Made by a program: the position numbers and the translations under genes. This document shows, in pieces, positions 8,646-18,925 of a DNA stretch of 64,000 bases. The notes below the pieces were generated by a model. The model did not search any database and had not been told where the DNA came from. It worked only from the letters and a program-made list of their open reading frames with translations. The DNA comes from Collinsella sp. OM04-5. GTDB taxonomy: Bacteria > Actinomycetota > Coriobacteriia > Coriobacteriales > Coriobacteriaceae. The stretch spans positions 26,110 to 90,109 of the forward strand of contig NZ_QSUU01000007.1 of NCBI RefSeq assembly GCF_003439125.1, in the 5' to 3' direction. The number at the start of each line of letters is the position of its first letter. Positions within the stretch are counted from its first letter, which is position 1.

Positions 8646-8779
8646 CTCGCCCTCACACGCCGCTGTGCCCAGCCGTCTCACAGGCGTAACGCGTTTGCCC
8701 GCAAACCCCGCGAGCGCTACCATCAACTGATGGATTATTGAGCGCCTATCCAGCGCAAAGCGTCTAAAAGGGGAACAAT

Positions 8780-9040
8780 ATGTGCCTTGCCGTTCCCGGT
8801 AAAGTAGTCAAACGCGACGACGACCTCAAGGCCACCGTCGACATGATGGGCATCGAGCGCCCCGTGTCGCTACGACTCGTGCCGACGGCGCAGGTTGGCG
8901 ACTATATTCTCGTACACGCCGGCTTTGGCATCCAGATCGTCGACGAGCAGGAAGCGCAGGAGACGCTCGACCTGGTCAACACCATGACCGAACTGGCAGA
9001 AGAAGACCAACTGGTCAGCAACCCGGCCGAGGCATACTAG
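8780..9040 (+). CDS. hypC: Hydrogenase maturation chaperone HypC
   Basis: 86 residues beginning MCLAVPGKVV, the HypC/HybG signature with the essential Cys2 that holds the Fe(CN)2CO unit with HypD. The ribosome binding site is AAAGGGGAA. The last base of its TAG stop is the first base of the hypD GTG start (TAGTG), so translation of the two is coupled. Confidence 0.97.
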   Translation: MCLAVPGKVVKRDDDLKATVDMMGIERPVSLRLVPTAQVGDYILVHAGFGIQIVDEQEAQETLDLVNTMTELAEEDQLVSNPAEAY

Positions 9041-10152
9041 TGGCGGCCGGACAGCCGGCGCGCTCCGGTATCGACTTTTCGGCATTTCGCGATTCCAAGC
9101 TGGCCCGCGAGCTCATCGAACGCATCCATGAACTCGTCGGCGACCGCACCATCAACCTTATGGAAGTCTGCGGCACGCACACCGTGAGTATCGGCCGCTA
9201 TGGCTTTCGCTCCATTATGCCGGCCGGGCTCAAGCTGCTGAGCGGACCGGGCTGCCCCGTCTGCGTTACCGCCAACCGCGACATCGACCACGCAATCGCG
9301 CTCGCCAACATAGACGGCGCCATCATCACCACCTTTGGCGACATGATGCGCGTGCCCGGATCGTCTACCTCGCTCGCTGCGCAAAAGGCGGCAGGGCGCG
9401 ACATCCGCATCGTCTACTCCCCGCTCGACGCGCTCGACATCGCCGAGCAAAACCCCGATCGTCCGGTCATTTTTATGGGCGTGGGCTTTGAGACTACGAC
9501 GCCCACCATCGCCGCCGCCATCTTGGAGGCCGAGGCGCGCGGGCTTTTGAACTTTTCGGTCTATTGCGCCCACAAGACCACGCCGCCGGCGTTGCGTGCC
9601 ATCGCCAACGATCCCGAGACCACCATCGACGGCTTTATCCTGCCGGGCCACGTCGCCACCATCACGGGCTTAGCCCCCTTTGGCTTTTTGGTCGACGAGT
9701 TTAAGACCCCAGGCGTGGTCACGGGATTTGAACCGGTCGATATCCTGCAGGGCATCTGCATGCTGGTCCAGATGGTTGTCGAGGGCAGGCCCGCGATCGA
9801 CAACGCCTACCGCCGCGGCGTCAACGCAGACGGCAACCCCGTGGCGCGCCAGCTGGTCGAGCAGGTGTTTGAGCCGTGCGACACCACGTGGCGCGGGCTG
9901 GGGCCGATTGCCAACTCGGGCCTTTCCATCCGCCCCGAGTTCTCACACTTTGACGCCCGCGTTCGCTTTGACGTGCCCGTTGAGGCGACGGTCGAGCCGC
10001 GTGGGTGCCGCTGCGGCGACGTGCTGCGCGGGGCCATTACGCCGAGCAGCTGCCCGCTCTTTGGCCGCACCTGCACGCCCGAGCACCCCGTCGGCCCGTG
10101 CATGGTGAGCTCCGAGGGCAGCTGCGCGGCGTACTACCGCTACCGTAACTAG
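9040..10152 (+). CDS. hypD: Hydrogenase maturation protein HypD
   Basis: 370 residues, GTG start overlapping the hypC stop. The conserved motifs are NLMEVCGTHT, SGPGCPVCVT, FGDMMRVPGS and VGFETTTPT. The C-terminal cysteines (CRCGDVLRG, CPLFGRTCTP) ligate the [4Fe-4S] cluster. HypD is the scaffold on which cyanide and CO are attached to iron before delivery to the hydrogenase large subunit. It lies between hypC and hypE in the usual order. Confidence 0.97.
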   Translation: MAAGQPARSGIDFSAFRDSKLARELIERIHELVGDRTINLMEVCGTHTVSIGRYGFRSIMPAGLKLLSGPGCPVCVTANRDIDHAIALANIDGAIITTFGDMMRVPGSSTSLAAQKAAGRDIRIVYSPLDALDIAEQNPDRPVIFMGVGFETTTPTIAAAILEAEARGLLNFSVYCAHKTTPPALRAIANDPETTIDGFILPGHVATITGLAPFGFLVDEFKTPGVVTGFEPVDILQGICMLVQMVVEGRPAIDNAYRRGVNADGNPVARQLVEQVFEPCDTTWRGLGPIANSGLSIRPEFSHFDARVRFDVPVEATVEPRGCRCGDVLRGAITPSSCPLFGRTCTPEHPVGPCMVSSEGSCAAYYRYRN

Positions 10153-10200
10153 CCCGAACGCCCCCGCGCACTGACACCTCCCACGATTGGAGTTTTCGAT

Positions 10201-11235
10201 ATGTCCCATAGCGTTACCGATAGCACCGTCCTGTTGGGCCACGGCTCTGGCGGTCAGATGATGAAACGCATCATCGATGAGGTCTTTTTGGATGCCTTTG
10301 GGTCGCCCGAGCTGCTCGAGGGCAACGACGCCGGCGTCGCTGCGCTGCCCGCGAGCGGGCGCATCGCCATGTCGACCGACAGCTTTGTGGTAACGCCGCA
10401 GTTCTTCCCCGGCGGCAATATCGGCCGCCTCGCCGTATGCGGAACCGTCAACGACGTCGCGACCTCGGGCGCTAACGTGCGCTACCTCTCATGCGGCTTT
10501 ATCCTCGAAGAGGGCTATCCCATGGACAAGCTGCGCCAGATTGTGCAGACCATGGCCGAAACGGCACATGAGGCAGGTGTGAAGATTATCACCGGCGACA
10601 CCAAGGTGGTTGAGCGCGGCGGTGCCGACGGCGTCTACATCAATACCGCCGGCGTGGGCGAAGTGCCTGCGGGCGTAGCGCTCAGCGGTGCAAACTGTCG
10701 GCCCGGCGACGTCATCTTGGTGTCGGGTACGCTAGGCGACCACGGCATCGCCATCATGAGCCAGCGCGAGGGCTTGGCATTTTCGAGCGACATCGAAAGC
10801 GACGCCGCGCCGCTCAATCATCTGATTGCCGACGTTCTGGCCGCCGCCCCCGACACCCGCTGCTTCCGCGACCCCACGCGCGGCGGCCTGGCATCCACGC
10901 TCAACGAGTTTTCCCAGGCCAGCGGCGTTGCCATGGAGATCGACGAGGATGCCGTGCCCGTGCGCCCCGACGTACAGGCGGCATGTGAGATGCTCGGTTA
11001 CGACGTTCTGCAGGTGGCAAACGAGGGCAAGATGGTTGCCGTGGTGCCGGCCGAGCAGGCCGATGCCGCGCTGGCCGCCATGCGCGCCGCGCGCTACGGC
11101 GAAAACGCCGCCATCATCGGCCGCGTGCTGCCACTTGCCGAGGGCGCCCGTCCCGCCGTGCGCGTGCGCACCGGCTGGGGCTCGACCCGCATCCTCGACA
11201 TGCTCGTGGGAGAGCAGCTGCCGAGAATTTGCTAA
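10201..11235 (+). CDS. hypE: Hydrogenase maturation protein HypE
   Basis: 344 residues of the AIR-synthase-like fold: GHGSGG at the start, the DSFVVTPQFFPGG nucleotide-binding region, and the C-terminal PRIC whose cysteine is thiocarbamoylated by HypF and dehydrated to thiocyanate. It ends the hyp run; hypA and hypB are not in the window. The last 57 bases recur at 17739-17795 with three differences (see that repeat). Confidence 0.97.
   Translation: MSHSVTDSTVLLGHGSGGQMMKRIIDEVFLDAFGSPELLEGNDAGVAALPASGRIAMSTDSFVVTPQFFPGGNIGRLAVCGTVNDVATSGANVRYLSCGFILEEGYPMDKLRQIVQTMAETAHEAGVKIITGDTKVVERGGADGVYINTAGVGEVPAGVALSGANCRPGDVILVSGTLGDHGIAIMSQREGLAFSSDIESDAAPLNHLIADVLAAAPDTRCFRDPTRGGLASTLNEFSQASGVAMEIDEDAVPVRPDVQAACEMLGYDVLQVANEGKMVAVVPAEQADAALAAMRAARYGENAAIIGRVLPLAEGARPAVRVRTGWGSTRILDMLVGEQLPRIC
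11178..11234 (+). repeat. hypE 3'-end direct repeat, left copy
   Basis: The 57 bases from GGGCTCGACCCGCAT to GAATTTGCTA are inside hypE and encode its C-terminus. They match 17739-17795 at 54 of 57 positions, in the same orientation. Confidence 0.9.
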
Positions 11236-11295
11236 CGACGGCATCCGTGCGCCACCGCGCTTTGAACAATGCGCTTTTGATCGCTCAGCACAAGA

Positions 11296-11331
11296 GACCC
11301 CCACGACCGAGTTGAATCGGTCGCGGGGGTC
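11296..11331 (+). terminator. Terminator after hypE
   Basis: GACCCCC-A-CGACCGA pairs with TCGGTCGCGGGGGTC around a GTTGAA loop (11296-11310 with 11317-11331) and is followed by CTTGCATTT. Confidence 0.75.
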
Positions 11332-11357
11332 CTTGCATTTGCGAGCTTTGCCGTTAT

Positions 11358-11480
11358 CTACACTCGGAACTTTGGATACGTCAGCAGTACGAGCGAGACG
11401 CTCACGCCCAGCTGTATGAGAATCTGGCGAACGTCGCCGACGCCTCCAAGCGCCATGATAGGCAGCAAGGTAACGAGCAT
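11358..11480 (-). pseudogene. Short hydrophobic ORF, possible remnant of a membrane protein
   Basis: A 40-residue minus-strand frame (MLVTLLPIMALGGVGDVRQI then a second hydrophobic stretch ending TYPKFRV). It starts just past the HPr stop, has no ribosome binding site, and its two hydrophobic segments look like the C-terminal end of a transporter. It is more likely a decayed gene end than a functional gene. I do not recognise the parent family. Confidence 0.3.
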
Positions 11481-11499
11481 CGACGTGGCTTTTGCCCGC

Positions 11500-11766
11500 C
11501 TACTCCCCGCAGCCGCTCTCGATTAGCGCCACGAGGGCATCGACGGCGGCCGCCTCGTCGGCGCCGTCGGCTGCAATCTCAATCTCGCAACCACAGGCCA
11601 TTCCCAGGCTCATAACCATCAGGATCGACTTGGCGTCTTTGGCGTCTCCGCCCACCTTACCAACGGTGATCGAGCTCTCGTACTTGCTCGCCTCCTGCAC
11701 AAACAGCGATGCAGGGCGCGCGTGGATGCCGCTCGGATTCTTGACGACCGTCGTCTTGGAAACCAT
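11500..11766 (-). CDS. ptsH: HPr-family phosphocarrier protein
   Basis: 88 residues. The GIHARPAS motif places the phosphorylated histidine at residue 15, and AKSILMVMSLG carries the regulatory serine (Ser47). It accepts phosphate from enzyme I and passes it to IIA proteins. It is the last gene of the minus-strand PTS operon, 9 bases after the glucosidase gene. A dedicated HPr inside a sugar operon is unusual; it could be an operon-specific carrier or the cell's main HPr. Confidence 0.9.
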   Translation of the reverse strand: MVSKTTVVKNPSGIHARPASLFVQEASKYESSITVGKVGGDAKDAKSILMVMSLGMACGCEIEIAADGADEAAAVDALVALIESGCGE

Positions 11767-11775
11767 CTCTACTCC

Positions 11776-13320
<1,545 letters not shown>

Positions 13321-13397
13321 TTAAAGATGGAGTTCTTAAAAATAGAGGGAGACCTTTGTCGCAATCTCCCTCGCGTCAACCAATTGGAAGATTCGAA

Positions 13398-13730
13398 TTA
13401 CTGACCGGCGCGGATAGCCAGTGCGCGCACAATCGGCATCATCTTTTTAACCATATGAAGTTCAGCACTAATGGTCATGAGAGTGTCCTGAGCATGCGTA
13501 AAAAGCAACGAGTACTCGACTTCCTCACCTGCCGCTTGGGCTTGAATCGTGGCAGTCTGCACTTTATGCGCGGTCAGAATCTTTGCATCCGCTTGGGCAA
13601 GGTGCTCCTCTGCCGCATCAAAATCAAACTCCGCCAAGCTATCCAACGCCTGGTCAATACAAGTCCTACCGTCACCAGTATTTAAAATGACTTCCATAGC
13701 CACAGCGCTGATGTCAATTGCGTCACTCAT
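13398..13730 (-). CDS. PTS lactose/cellobiose-type IIA component
   Basis: 110 residues. The phosphorylation-site helix LLFTHAQDTLM puts the active histidine at residue 79, as in LacF/CelC proteins. The ATG lies inside the end of the IIC gene (ATGAGTGA, 8-base overlap), so I reject longer starts in this frame. It takes phosphate from HPr and hands it to IIB. Confidence 0.92.
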   Translation of the reverse strand: MSDAIDISAVAMEVILNTGDGRTCIDQALDSLAEFDFDAAEEHLAQADAKILTAHKVQTATIQAQAAGEEVEYSLLFTHAQDTLMTISAELHMVKKMMPIVRALAIRAGQ

Positions 13731-15120
13731 CGTTCGCTCCCGTCGTTGTAGAATCTGCAGCTGCCAGCACAACTTTTTCGGATGGACCATTCTCAGAAGC
13801 AGTCTCGGAAATGTTTGCAGCCTTCCTTGCCTCACGAGCGACACGTTTTGCCGCCTTCTTCGCAGCGCGCTCAGCCTCGCTTTTCTGCTCGTCCTCTGCG
13901 GCATGTTTGTCGAAAACCTTAAAGAAGGGATACCAAATGATTGCCGCAAGAATCAGGTTCACCACGACAAGCACCACGTTGCGAAAATCTCCGTTGGAAA
14001 GGAAGTAAGCCGAAACCGCGTTGGGAAGGAAGTTCATCGCAAACATCTGGGTATGGAGACTTGCCCAGTCGAACTGCAGCCACAGATAGGCATTTGCGGG
14101 CAGAATGATAGCTTGAAGAATAACCGGGATGAACAGATAGGGATTATTAACGATAGTGGAAAAAACCAGAGGCTCATTGATATTAAAGAGGGACGGCACG
14201 AACGTCGCCTTACCGAGCGTGCGGTTCTTTTTGGATTTCGAGAACAGCATCATAAACGCCAGAGGCAAAGTGTTGAGCTCTCCGCCAATCATGTAGTAGC
14301 GCGAAAGGCCATACGCATTGATGTTGGTCGGCGTAGCCCCCGCGGCAACTGCAGCCATATTCTCAGCCATACCACCCTGGGTGATCGGAAGCGTCACCGA
14401 AATAAACGCCCAGCCCGAAACACCAAAGAAGTAGAACACGTCCATCACCAAAGCCATAAACACAACGCCGGGGAGAGACTGGCCAAAACTGGTAACGGGT
14501 GAAAGAATCAGCGCAATTACGGTAAAGACATCAATTCGAACAAGAAACGTCAGCAGTAACGCAATTGTAAGGCTCAGCAAAATTGGGATAATGCTGTCGA
14601 ACCAGCTTTTAACAAAATCAGGGATAACCGATTCTTCACCGAAGAAGCTATGATGCGCTGCGAACTTGTAGATTGCACCGACCGTGATACCCACTGCCAT
14701 AGCCGCAAACATGCCGCTCGAGCCGAACTTCCACATCTCGAAGGCCATGCCCTCATCGACCGTCTGGGGATTCATGCACAGCATAAAAGCGCCGACGCCG
14801 GTAAAGCCAGCGATCAGGGCCCTACCTTTATCGTCCTCCTTGACACAGACGCTGTGAGGAATGATAAAAGCGATGAACATTCCTACGAGACCAAACGAGT
14901 AGGTATTAAGCGCTGACAGGTCAGGTAGAGCGGGCACAAAATTACGAACCACATTAAAAAGGCTCGGAATTGCCGAGACCATTGTAAACGGAACGATATA
15001 CAAAACGGCATTGGCAACGATTCCAAACCAATAGCTCGACGTAAGCTTATTGACAACGGGGACAACGTTCTTTTCGATGCTCCCTTGGACTTTTTCCATC
15101 ACATTAGACATATCAAGCAC
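13723..15120 (-). CDS. PTS lactose/cellobiose-type IIC permease
   Basis: 465 residues with about ten membrane segments and the family signature INEPLVF in the substrate-binding region. The C-terminus is a long, charged, Lys/Ala/Glu-rich extension (from about residue 395) with low complexity, which most IIC proteins lack. The start is a GTG (15120) or the ATG three codons later. It lies 3 bases after the IIB stop and overlaps IIA by 8 bases. It imports the beta-glucoside with concomitant phosphorylation. Confidence 0.92.
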   Translation of the reverse strand: MLDMSNVMEKVQGSIEKNVVPVVNKLTSSYWFGIVANAVLYIVPFTMVSAIPSLFNVVRNFVPALPDLSALNTYSFGLVGMFIAFIIPHSVCVKEDDKGRALIAGFTGVGAFMLCMNPQTVDEGMAFEMWKFGSSGMFAAMAVGITVGAIYKFAAHHSFFGEESVIPDFVKSWFDSIIPILLSLTIALLLTFLVRIDVFTVIALILSPVTSFGQSLPGVVFMALVMDVFYFFGVSGWAFISVTLPITQGGMAENMAAVAAGATPTNINAYGLSRYYMIGGELNTLPLAFMMLFSKSKKNRTLGKATFVPSLFNINEPLVFSTIVNNPYLFIPVILQAIILPANAYLWLQFDWASLHTQMFAMNFLPNAVSAYFLSNGDFRNVVLVVVNLILAAIIWYPFFKVFDKHAAEDEQKSEAERAAKKAAKRVAREARKAANISETASENGPSEKVVLAAADSTTTGANDE

Positions 15121-15123
15121 ACC

Positions 15124-15465
15124 CTATTCGCCATCAAAATCTATGTCGAGAAGATCGTAGGCATCTTCGAGAATCCCCTCGCCATCAAGCGACGCATAAT
15201 AATCAGGGTCGATTGACATTACCTTTACACCGTAAGGCTCAAGCATTTTTTGCGTCGCCGGAACCTCGGCGGCAAAATGCGGCCCCAAGAGGAGGGCATC
15301 GATCTTATCGGCATAGTCCATAATTTCAGATTTGCTGACCGCATTGATGGTGCAGTCAAGGCCCTTGGACTTTGCGACCCTGCGCATGCCCGCCGCCATA
15401 AAGCCGGTCGAGGCACCGATGCCGCAAGCGAGGAGAATACGGACGGTGCCGTTCTCGTCTGCCAT
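15124..15465 (-). CDS. PTS lactose/cellobiose-type IIB component
   Basis: 113 residues. ILLACGIGASTGFM carries the phosphocysteine (Cys14). The start ATG at 15465 has GGAAAGGAG at good spacing. It is the first gene of the operon IIB-IIC-IIA-GH1-HPr, divergent from the PRD regulator. Confidence 0.92.
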   Translation of the reverse strand: MADENGTVRILLACGIGASTGFMAAGMRRVAKSKGLDCTINAVSKSEIMDYADKIDALLLGPHFAAEVPATQKMLEPYGVKVMSIDPDYYASLDGEGILEDAYDLLDIDFDGE

Positions 15466-15574
15466 GGGGTACTCCTTTCCCAATAAGCGGGCCCAAGGCA
15501 GCTCCGATGCCGCCGCAGTCCCCGCCATGTTCTTGAGCGTCCGTGTCGACCCGGCCGCCCTTGACCGTGACCGC

Positions 15575-15686
15575 ACTATACGCGGCAGAGGGTTCTTGCC
15601 GCCAACCGTCTTTTTGCCGCATGGCGGCAAGGCGGCAGATTTTCCGCTTGCGCGGCAAGCCGGGCGGTTTTCCGCTTGGGCGGCAA
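15575..15686 (-). promoter_or_regulatory. PTS operon promoter with repeated TTGCCGC-type sites
   Basis: On the minus strand a TATAGT -10 box (about 15575-15580) has no good -35. Just upstream lie five TTGCCGC/GCGGCAA motifs: at 15595, the near-palindrome TTGCCGCATGGCGGCAA (15614-15630), and two direct repeats containing TTTTCCGCTTG-GCGGCAA (ending 15658 and 15686). Activator sites upstream of a weak promoter fit control by the adjacent PRD regulator. The assignment is inference. Confidence 0.5.
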
Positions 15687-15766
15687 ATTGAAAAAGACGC
15701 CCCGTCTTTCCCTGAGATACCATGGGGCGGTACACCCTATCTGCCGATCATCTCTGGGAGAAAACC

Positions 15767-17737
15767 GTGTCGAACGCCAAGCAGAACCGCATCAACCGCA
15801 TGATCAATGTGCTCGAAAACAGCAGCTCCTGGATATCTTCCTCTATGCTCGCCAGCTTGTTGGGCGCAAGCGAGCGCAGCATCCGCAACTATGTTGCCGA
15901 GGTCAACGAGGCCGGTACACGACATATCGAATCATCTAAAGAGGGGTATCGTCTTGCTGCAACAACGTCGGCCGCCGGCAATGCCCCGGCCTCCCTCCTC
16001 GGCAACGCCGATATCGTCCCCGCTGGCAGCGATTCGCGGCGCGACTTCACCATCTCGCGCCTTGTGAACGCGCGCGACGGACTCTCCGTCTTCGATGTGT
16101 CCGACGAGCTCTTTATCAGCGAAAGCACGTTTCAGAGTTCCGTGATGCCGCAGGCGCGGGCACTCGTGCGACAGTTTGACCTCAATATCGAGACACATGA
16201 CTACCGCATGACGCTCACGGGGCGTGAGGCCGACAAGCGCAAACTTCTCGGCCACATAGCCACGCACAACTCCTATGGCTACTTCACCTCGACCAAGACG
16301 CTCGAGAACATGTTTCCCGGCTTTGATGTGCAAGGAATCCTCTCGAGCCTGGTCGAGATTTGTCAGCGCTCGGACCTGTTTATCAACAACTACGCGTTCT
16401 CCAACCTGCTCATGCACCTGCTGGTGATCATTATCAGGCTCACCTCGAACAACGAGCTCAGCGAGGTGGACGGCCCCATCGACGGAGACGGCCTGGTGGC
16501 GCAGCTTGGGAAGCGTGAGCAGATTGTGCGCTGCGCCCAGTGCATCGCCGCCTACTTTGAGAAGGAGTTTGGCTGCGCCGTCCCGCGTGCCGATTTTCAG
16601 CAGATCCTGCTGCTTCTGGCGCTTTCCGTCGAGCGCTGCGATTTTGGCGACCTCAACCGCGAGAAGCTCGCAAGCATCATCGACCGCGATTTTATGGACA
16701 TGGTCCTGGGGATTCTCGACGAGTGTGGCGAGCGCTACAACCTGCCGCGCTTTATCGACGAGCCTATGCGCTTGCAGCTCGTCCTGCATATGTTTAACGC
16801 CTACCAGCGCGCCGTCTACCACGTAAGCTACCCCAACCCGCTCGCCGCGCAAATCAAAAGCGAACACGCACCGGTCTACGACATGGCGGTCTATATCGCC
16901 CACCGTTTCTCGACCGCCATGAATGTTGAGGTAGGCGAGAACGAAATCGCGTTTATCGCCTTTCACATCGGCGCCTACTTTGAGAAGTTCTCTGCGCCCG
17001 ACGGTGCCATCACCTGCACGGTGATTATCGAGGAGTATCACGATTTTGCACGCAGGCTCGTCGACGACCTCAAGTCCGAGTTTGGCGACGACATAAGTGT
17101 TGTTGCCGTGATGAGCTGTGATGGCTACCTGGCCGATCCTCCCGAGAGCGATGTGGTGATTGCAACGATCGACGTGCCGGTTTGCGGCGGCAGCACCAAG
17201 ATCTTGATTGGGCCAATCCTCACTAAGCAAAACGTGCGAAAGATCCGCGACCGGCTTTGCGCTATCCAAGAGCAACGGCGGCGCCTCTATGCCCAGGGCC
17301 TTTTGGGGCGCCTGCTACAGCCGGGGCTGTTTATGCGCAACGTAGACGCAAACGACGCCACAAGCTGCATCGACCGAATGGGAGAGCTTTTGGCCGCTCA
17401 GGGGCTCGCAACGCCCGAGTATATCGCTGACGTGCATCTGCGCGAGAGTGTCTCGTCGACGGCGTTTACCGACAGCCTTGCCATGCCTCACGCGATCTCG
17501 GTATATCCCGAGCGCTCGTTTATCGCCGTGGCCCACAATGACGCCTCGATTCCCTGGGGACGCCACGACGTGCGGTTTGTGCTGCTTATAGGCATCGCGC
17601 AGGAAGACATGGGGCTCTTTAGAGATGTGCTCGACCTGATTATCGAGGTGTTCTCCTCGGTAGAGACAACGATGAGGCTCATGCAGACCGACACGTTCGA
17701 GGAGTTTCTGGCTGCGCTTACGCATGATATCGGGTAG
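15767..17737 (+). CDS. PRD-containing transcriptional activator (LicR/MtlR type)
   Basis: 656 residues from a GTG with GGGAG upstream; an ATG at 15722 lacks a binding site. Order of domains: an HTH_11-like helix-turn-helix (residues 1-75), a second Mga-like HTH, two PRD domains (about 180-390, with several conserved histidines), an EIIB-like domain (about 400-490) and a C-terminal EIIA-fructose-like domain with MPHAIS. Such regulators are activated or silenced by PTS phosphorylation and switch on the neighbouring sugar operon. It is divergent from IIB-IIC-IIA-GH1-HPr. The hypE-end repeat begins one base after its stop. Confidence 0.9.
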   Translation: MSNAKQNRINRMINVLENSSSWISSSMLASLLGASERSIRNYVAEVNEAGTRHIESSKEGYRLAATTSAAGNAPASLLGNADIVPAGSDSRRDFTISRLVNARDGLSVFDVSDELFISESTFQSSVMPQARALVRQFDLNIETHDYRMTLTGREADKRKLLGHIATHNSYGYFTSTKTLENMFPGFDVQGILSSLVEICQRSDLFINNYAFSNLLMHLLVIIIRLTSNNELSEVDGPIDGDGLVAQLGKREQIVRCAQCIAAYFEKEFGCAVPRADFQQILLLLALSVERCDFGDLNREKLASIIDRDFMDMVLGILDECGERYNLPRFIDEPMRLQLVLHMFNAYQRAVYHVSYPNPLAAQIKSEHAPVYDMAVYIAHRFSTAMNVEVGENEIAFIAFHIGAYFEKFSAPDGAITCTVIIEEYHDFARRLVDDLKSEFGDDISVVAVMSCDGYLADPPESDVVIATIDVPVCGGSTKILIGPILTKQNVRKIRDRLCAIQEQRRRLYAQGLLGRLLQPGLFMRNVDANDATSCIDRMGELLAAQGLATPEYIADVHLRESVSSTAFTDSLAMPHAISVYPERSFIAVAHNDASIPWGRHDVRFVLLIGIAQEDMGLFRDVLDLIIEVFSSVETTMRLMQTDTFEEFLAALTHDIG

Positions 17738-17738
17738 A

Positions 17739-17795
17739 GGGCTCGACCCGCATTCTCGACATGCTCGTGGGAAAGCAGCTGTCGAGAATTTGCTA
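17739..17795 (+). repeat. hypE 3'-end direct repeat, right copy
   Basis: Matches 11178-11234 at 54 of 57 positions. It still encodes the HypE C-terminus in frame (GSTRILDMLVGKQLSRIC, then TAG), though no hypE gene precedes it. All three differences are transitions. Confidence 0.9.
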
Positions 17796-17919
17796 GGGCG
17801 GAATCGCATGATTGGCGCGATGTCACCTGATATCCCTGGAGATGTTCAGATTCCAAGCACGCCCAACGCATAAGCCCAGTATTATGAGGTGCGTTTTAAA
17901 CCCAACGACGGGAGCTTTC

Positions 17920-18588
17920 ATGGCAGCAGCCTTTTCCCATGTGATCTTCGACCTGGACGGCACCATCCTCAACACGCTCGAGGACCTGGCGGCCGCCGGC
18001 AACCATACCTGCGAGACGCACGGCTGGCCTACGTTTGCCGTCGACGAGTACCGCTACAAGGTGGGAAACGGCATGCTCAAGCTGGTTGAGCGCTTTATGC
18101 CCGCCGAGTACGCGGGCGACGGCCGCATGTTTGAGCAGACGCTTGCCGAGTTTAGGGCTTACTACGGCGATCACAAGGAGGACCACACTGCCCCCTATGC
18201 CGGCACGATCGAGATGCTCGACCGTCTGCGCGCCGCGGGCGTGCAGCTTGCCGTGCTCACCAACAAGGACCACATCTCGGCGGCTCCGCTTATCGAGAAG
18301 TATTTTGGTTCCGAGCGTTTTGCGCTGGTACAGGGCCGTGTCGATGCGTTTCCGCCCAAGCCCGAAGCACCCGTCACGCTGCATGTGATGGAGGAGCTGG
18401 GCGCCGATCCGGCAACCACGCTCTATGTGGGCGATTCCAATGTCGATATCCTAACCGGCCACAACGCCGGCCTTAAGAGCGCGGGCGTCAGCTGGGGTTT
18501 CCGCGGCCGCGCAGAGCTCGAAGCAGCCGGCGCCGACTACGTAGTGGACACCCAGGCAGAGCTCACGGCGCTGGTACTGGGCGAGTAA
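17920..18588 (+). CDS. Phosphoglycolate phosphatase-like HAD hydrolase
   Basis: 222 residues with all HAD motifs: FDLDGTILNT near the N-terminus (nucleophile DxD), LTNKDH (motif II), KPEAP (motif III) and GDSNVDILTGHNAG (motif IV). The four-helix cap between motifs I and II is of the Gph/PGMB kind. It dephosphorylates small phosphomonoesters such as phosphoglycolate; the true substrate cannot be told from sequence. The start ATG has GGGAGC upstream. It follows the right hypE-end repeat. Confidence 0.85.
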   Translation: MAAAFSHVIFDLDGTILNTLEDLAAAGNHTCETHGWPTFAVDEYRYKVGNGMLKLVERFMPAEYAGDGRMFEQTLAEFRAYYGDHKEDHTAPYAGTIEMLDRLRAAGVQLAVLTNKDHISAAPLIEKYFGSERFALVQGRVDAFPPKPEAPVTLHVMEELGADPATTLYVGDSNVDILTGHNAGLKSAGVSWGFRGRAELEAAGADYVVDTQAELTALVLGE

Positions 18589-18755
18589 CCGCCCATCCCT
18601 TCCACGGGTAGCTAATGTGGGACGGGACTCTTTTAGCTGCCCCCGCAACAAAGAAATGTCCCCGACTGCCGGCAGAAAAGGAACGTCCCCAAGTGCCGCC
18701 TTCGACAGCGATGGCAACGCCACAGGCACAAGTGCCACTTTAAGCCAGCCAAGGG
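18589..18755. other. Intergenic stretch with GGGAC/GTCCC repeat fragments
   Basis: Holds GGGACGGGACTCTTTTAGCT, which resembles the hairpin at 31950, and a run reading CTGCCGGCAGAAAAGGAACG then TCCCCAAGTG. That run recurs almost identically at about 52268-52305. No gene is seen. Confidence 0.5.
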
Positions 18756-18924
18756 AACGCCGTTGTTTTGGCAACGACAGCGAAAGCCCGCCAGAGCGAG
18801 CAAGGTGCCTTGAAACAAGGCGGCATTGACCTTCTGGTCATGCCGCCGAAGTTGAAAGGCAGATTGCCGCTCTGGCGGGTTTGCAGCGTCGAGTCGTTAC
18901 GCGGTTCGTAGAACCGCGTAACTA
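18756..18924 (+). ncRNA. Structured repeat, copy 1 (candidate RNA; three-way junction plus hairpin)
   Basis: About 93 percent identical to 23056-23225. CCCGCCAGAGCG (18787-18798) pairs perfectly with CGCTCTGGCGGG (18868-18879). Inside lie a CAAGG-tg-CCTTG hairpin and a 12-bp hairpin (18819-18847) with one bulged T. A separate 11-bp hairpin (TTACGCGGTTC/GAACCGCGTAA) follows and ends two bases before the stop codon of the minus-strand lipoprotein gene. The strand is uncertain: one outer-stem change between copies stays paired (G-U) only in plus-strand RNA, while the position suits a minus-strand 3' UTR. Confidence 0.5.
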
Positions 18925-18925
18925 G

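Noticed and set aside
6672..8726. 684-codon minus-strand frame
   Set aside because: Antisense to hypF, whose zinc fingers and catalytic motifs are complete.
10201..11235. Selenophosphate synthetase instead of HypE
   Set aside because: The folds are related, but the C-terminal PRIC and hypC-hypD context identify HypE.
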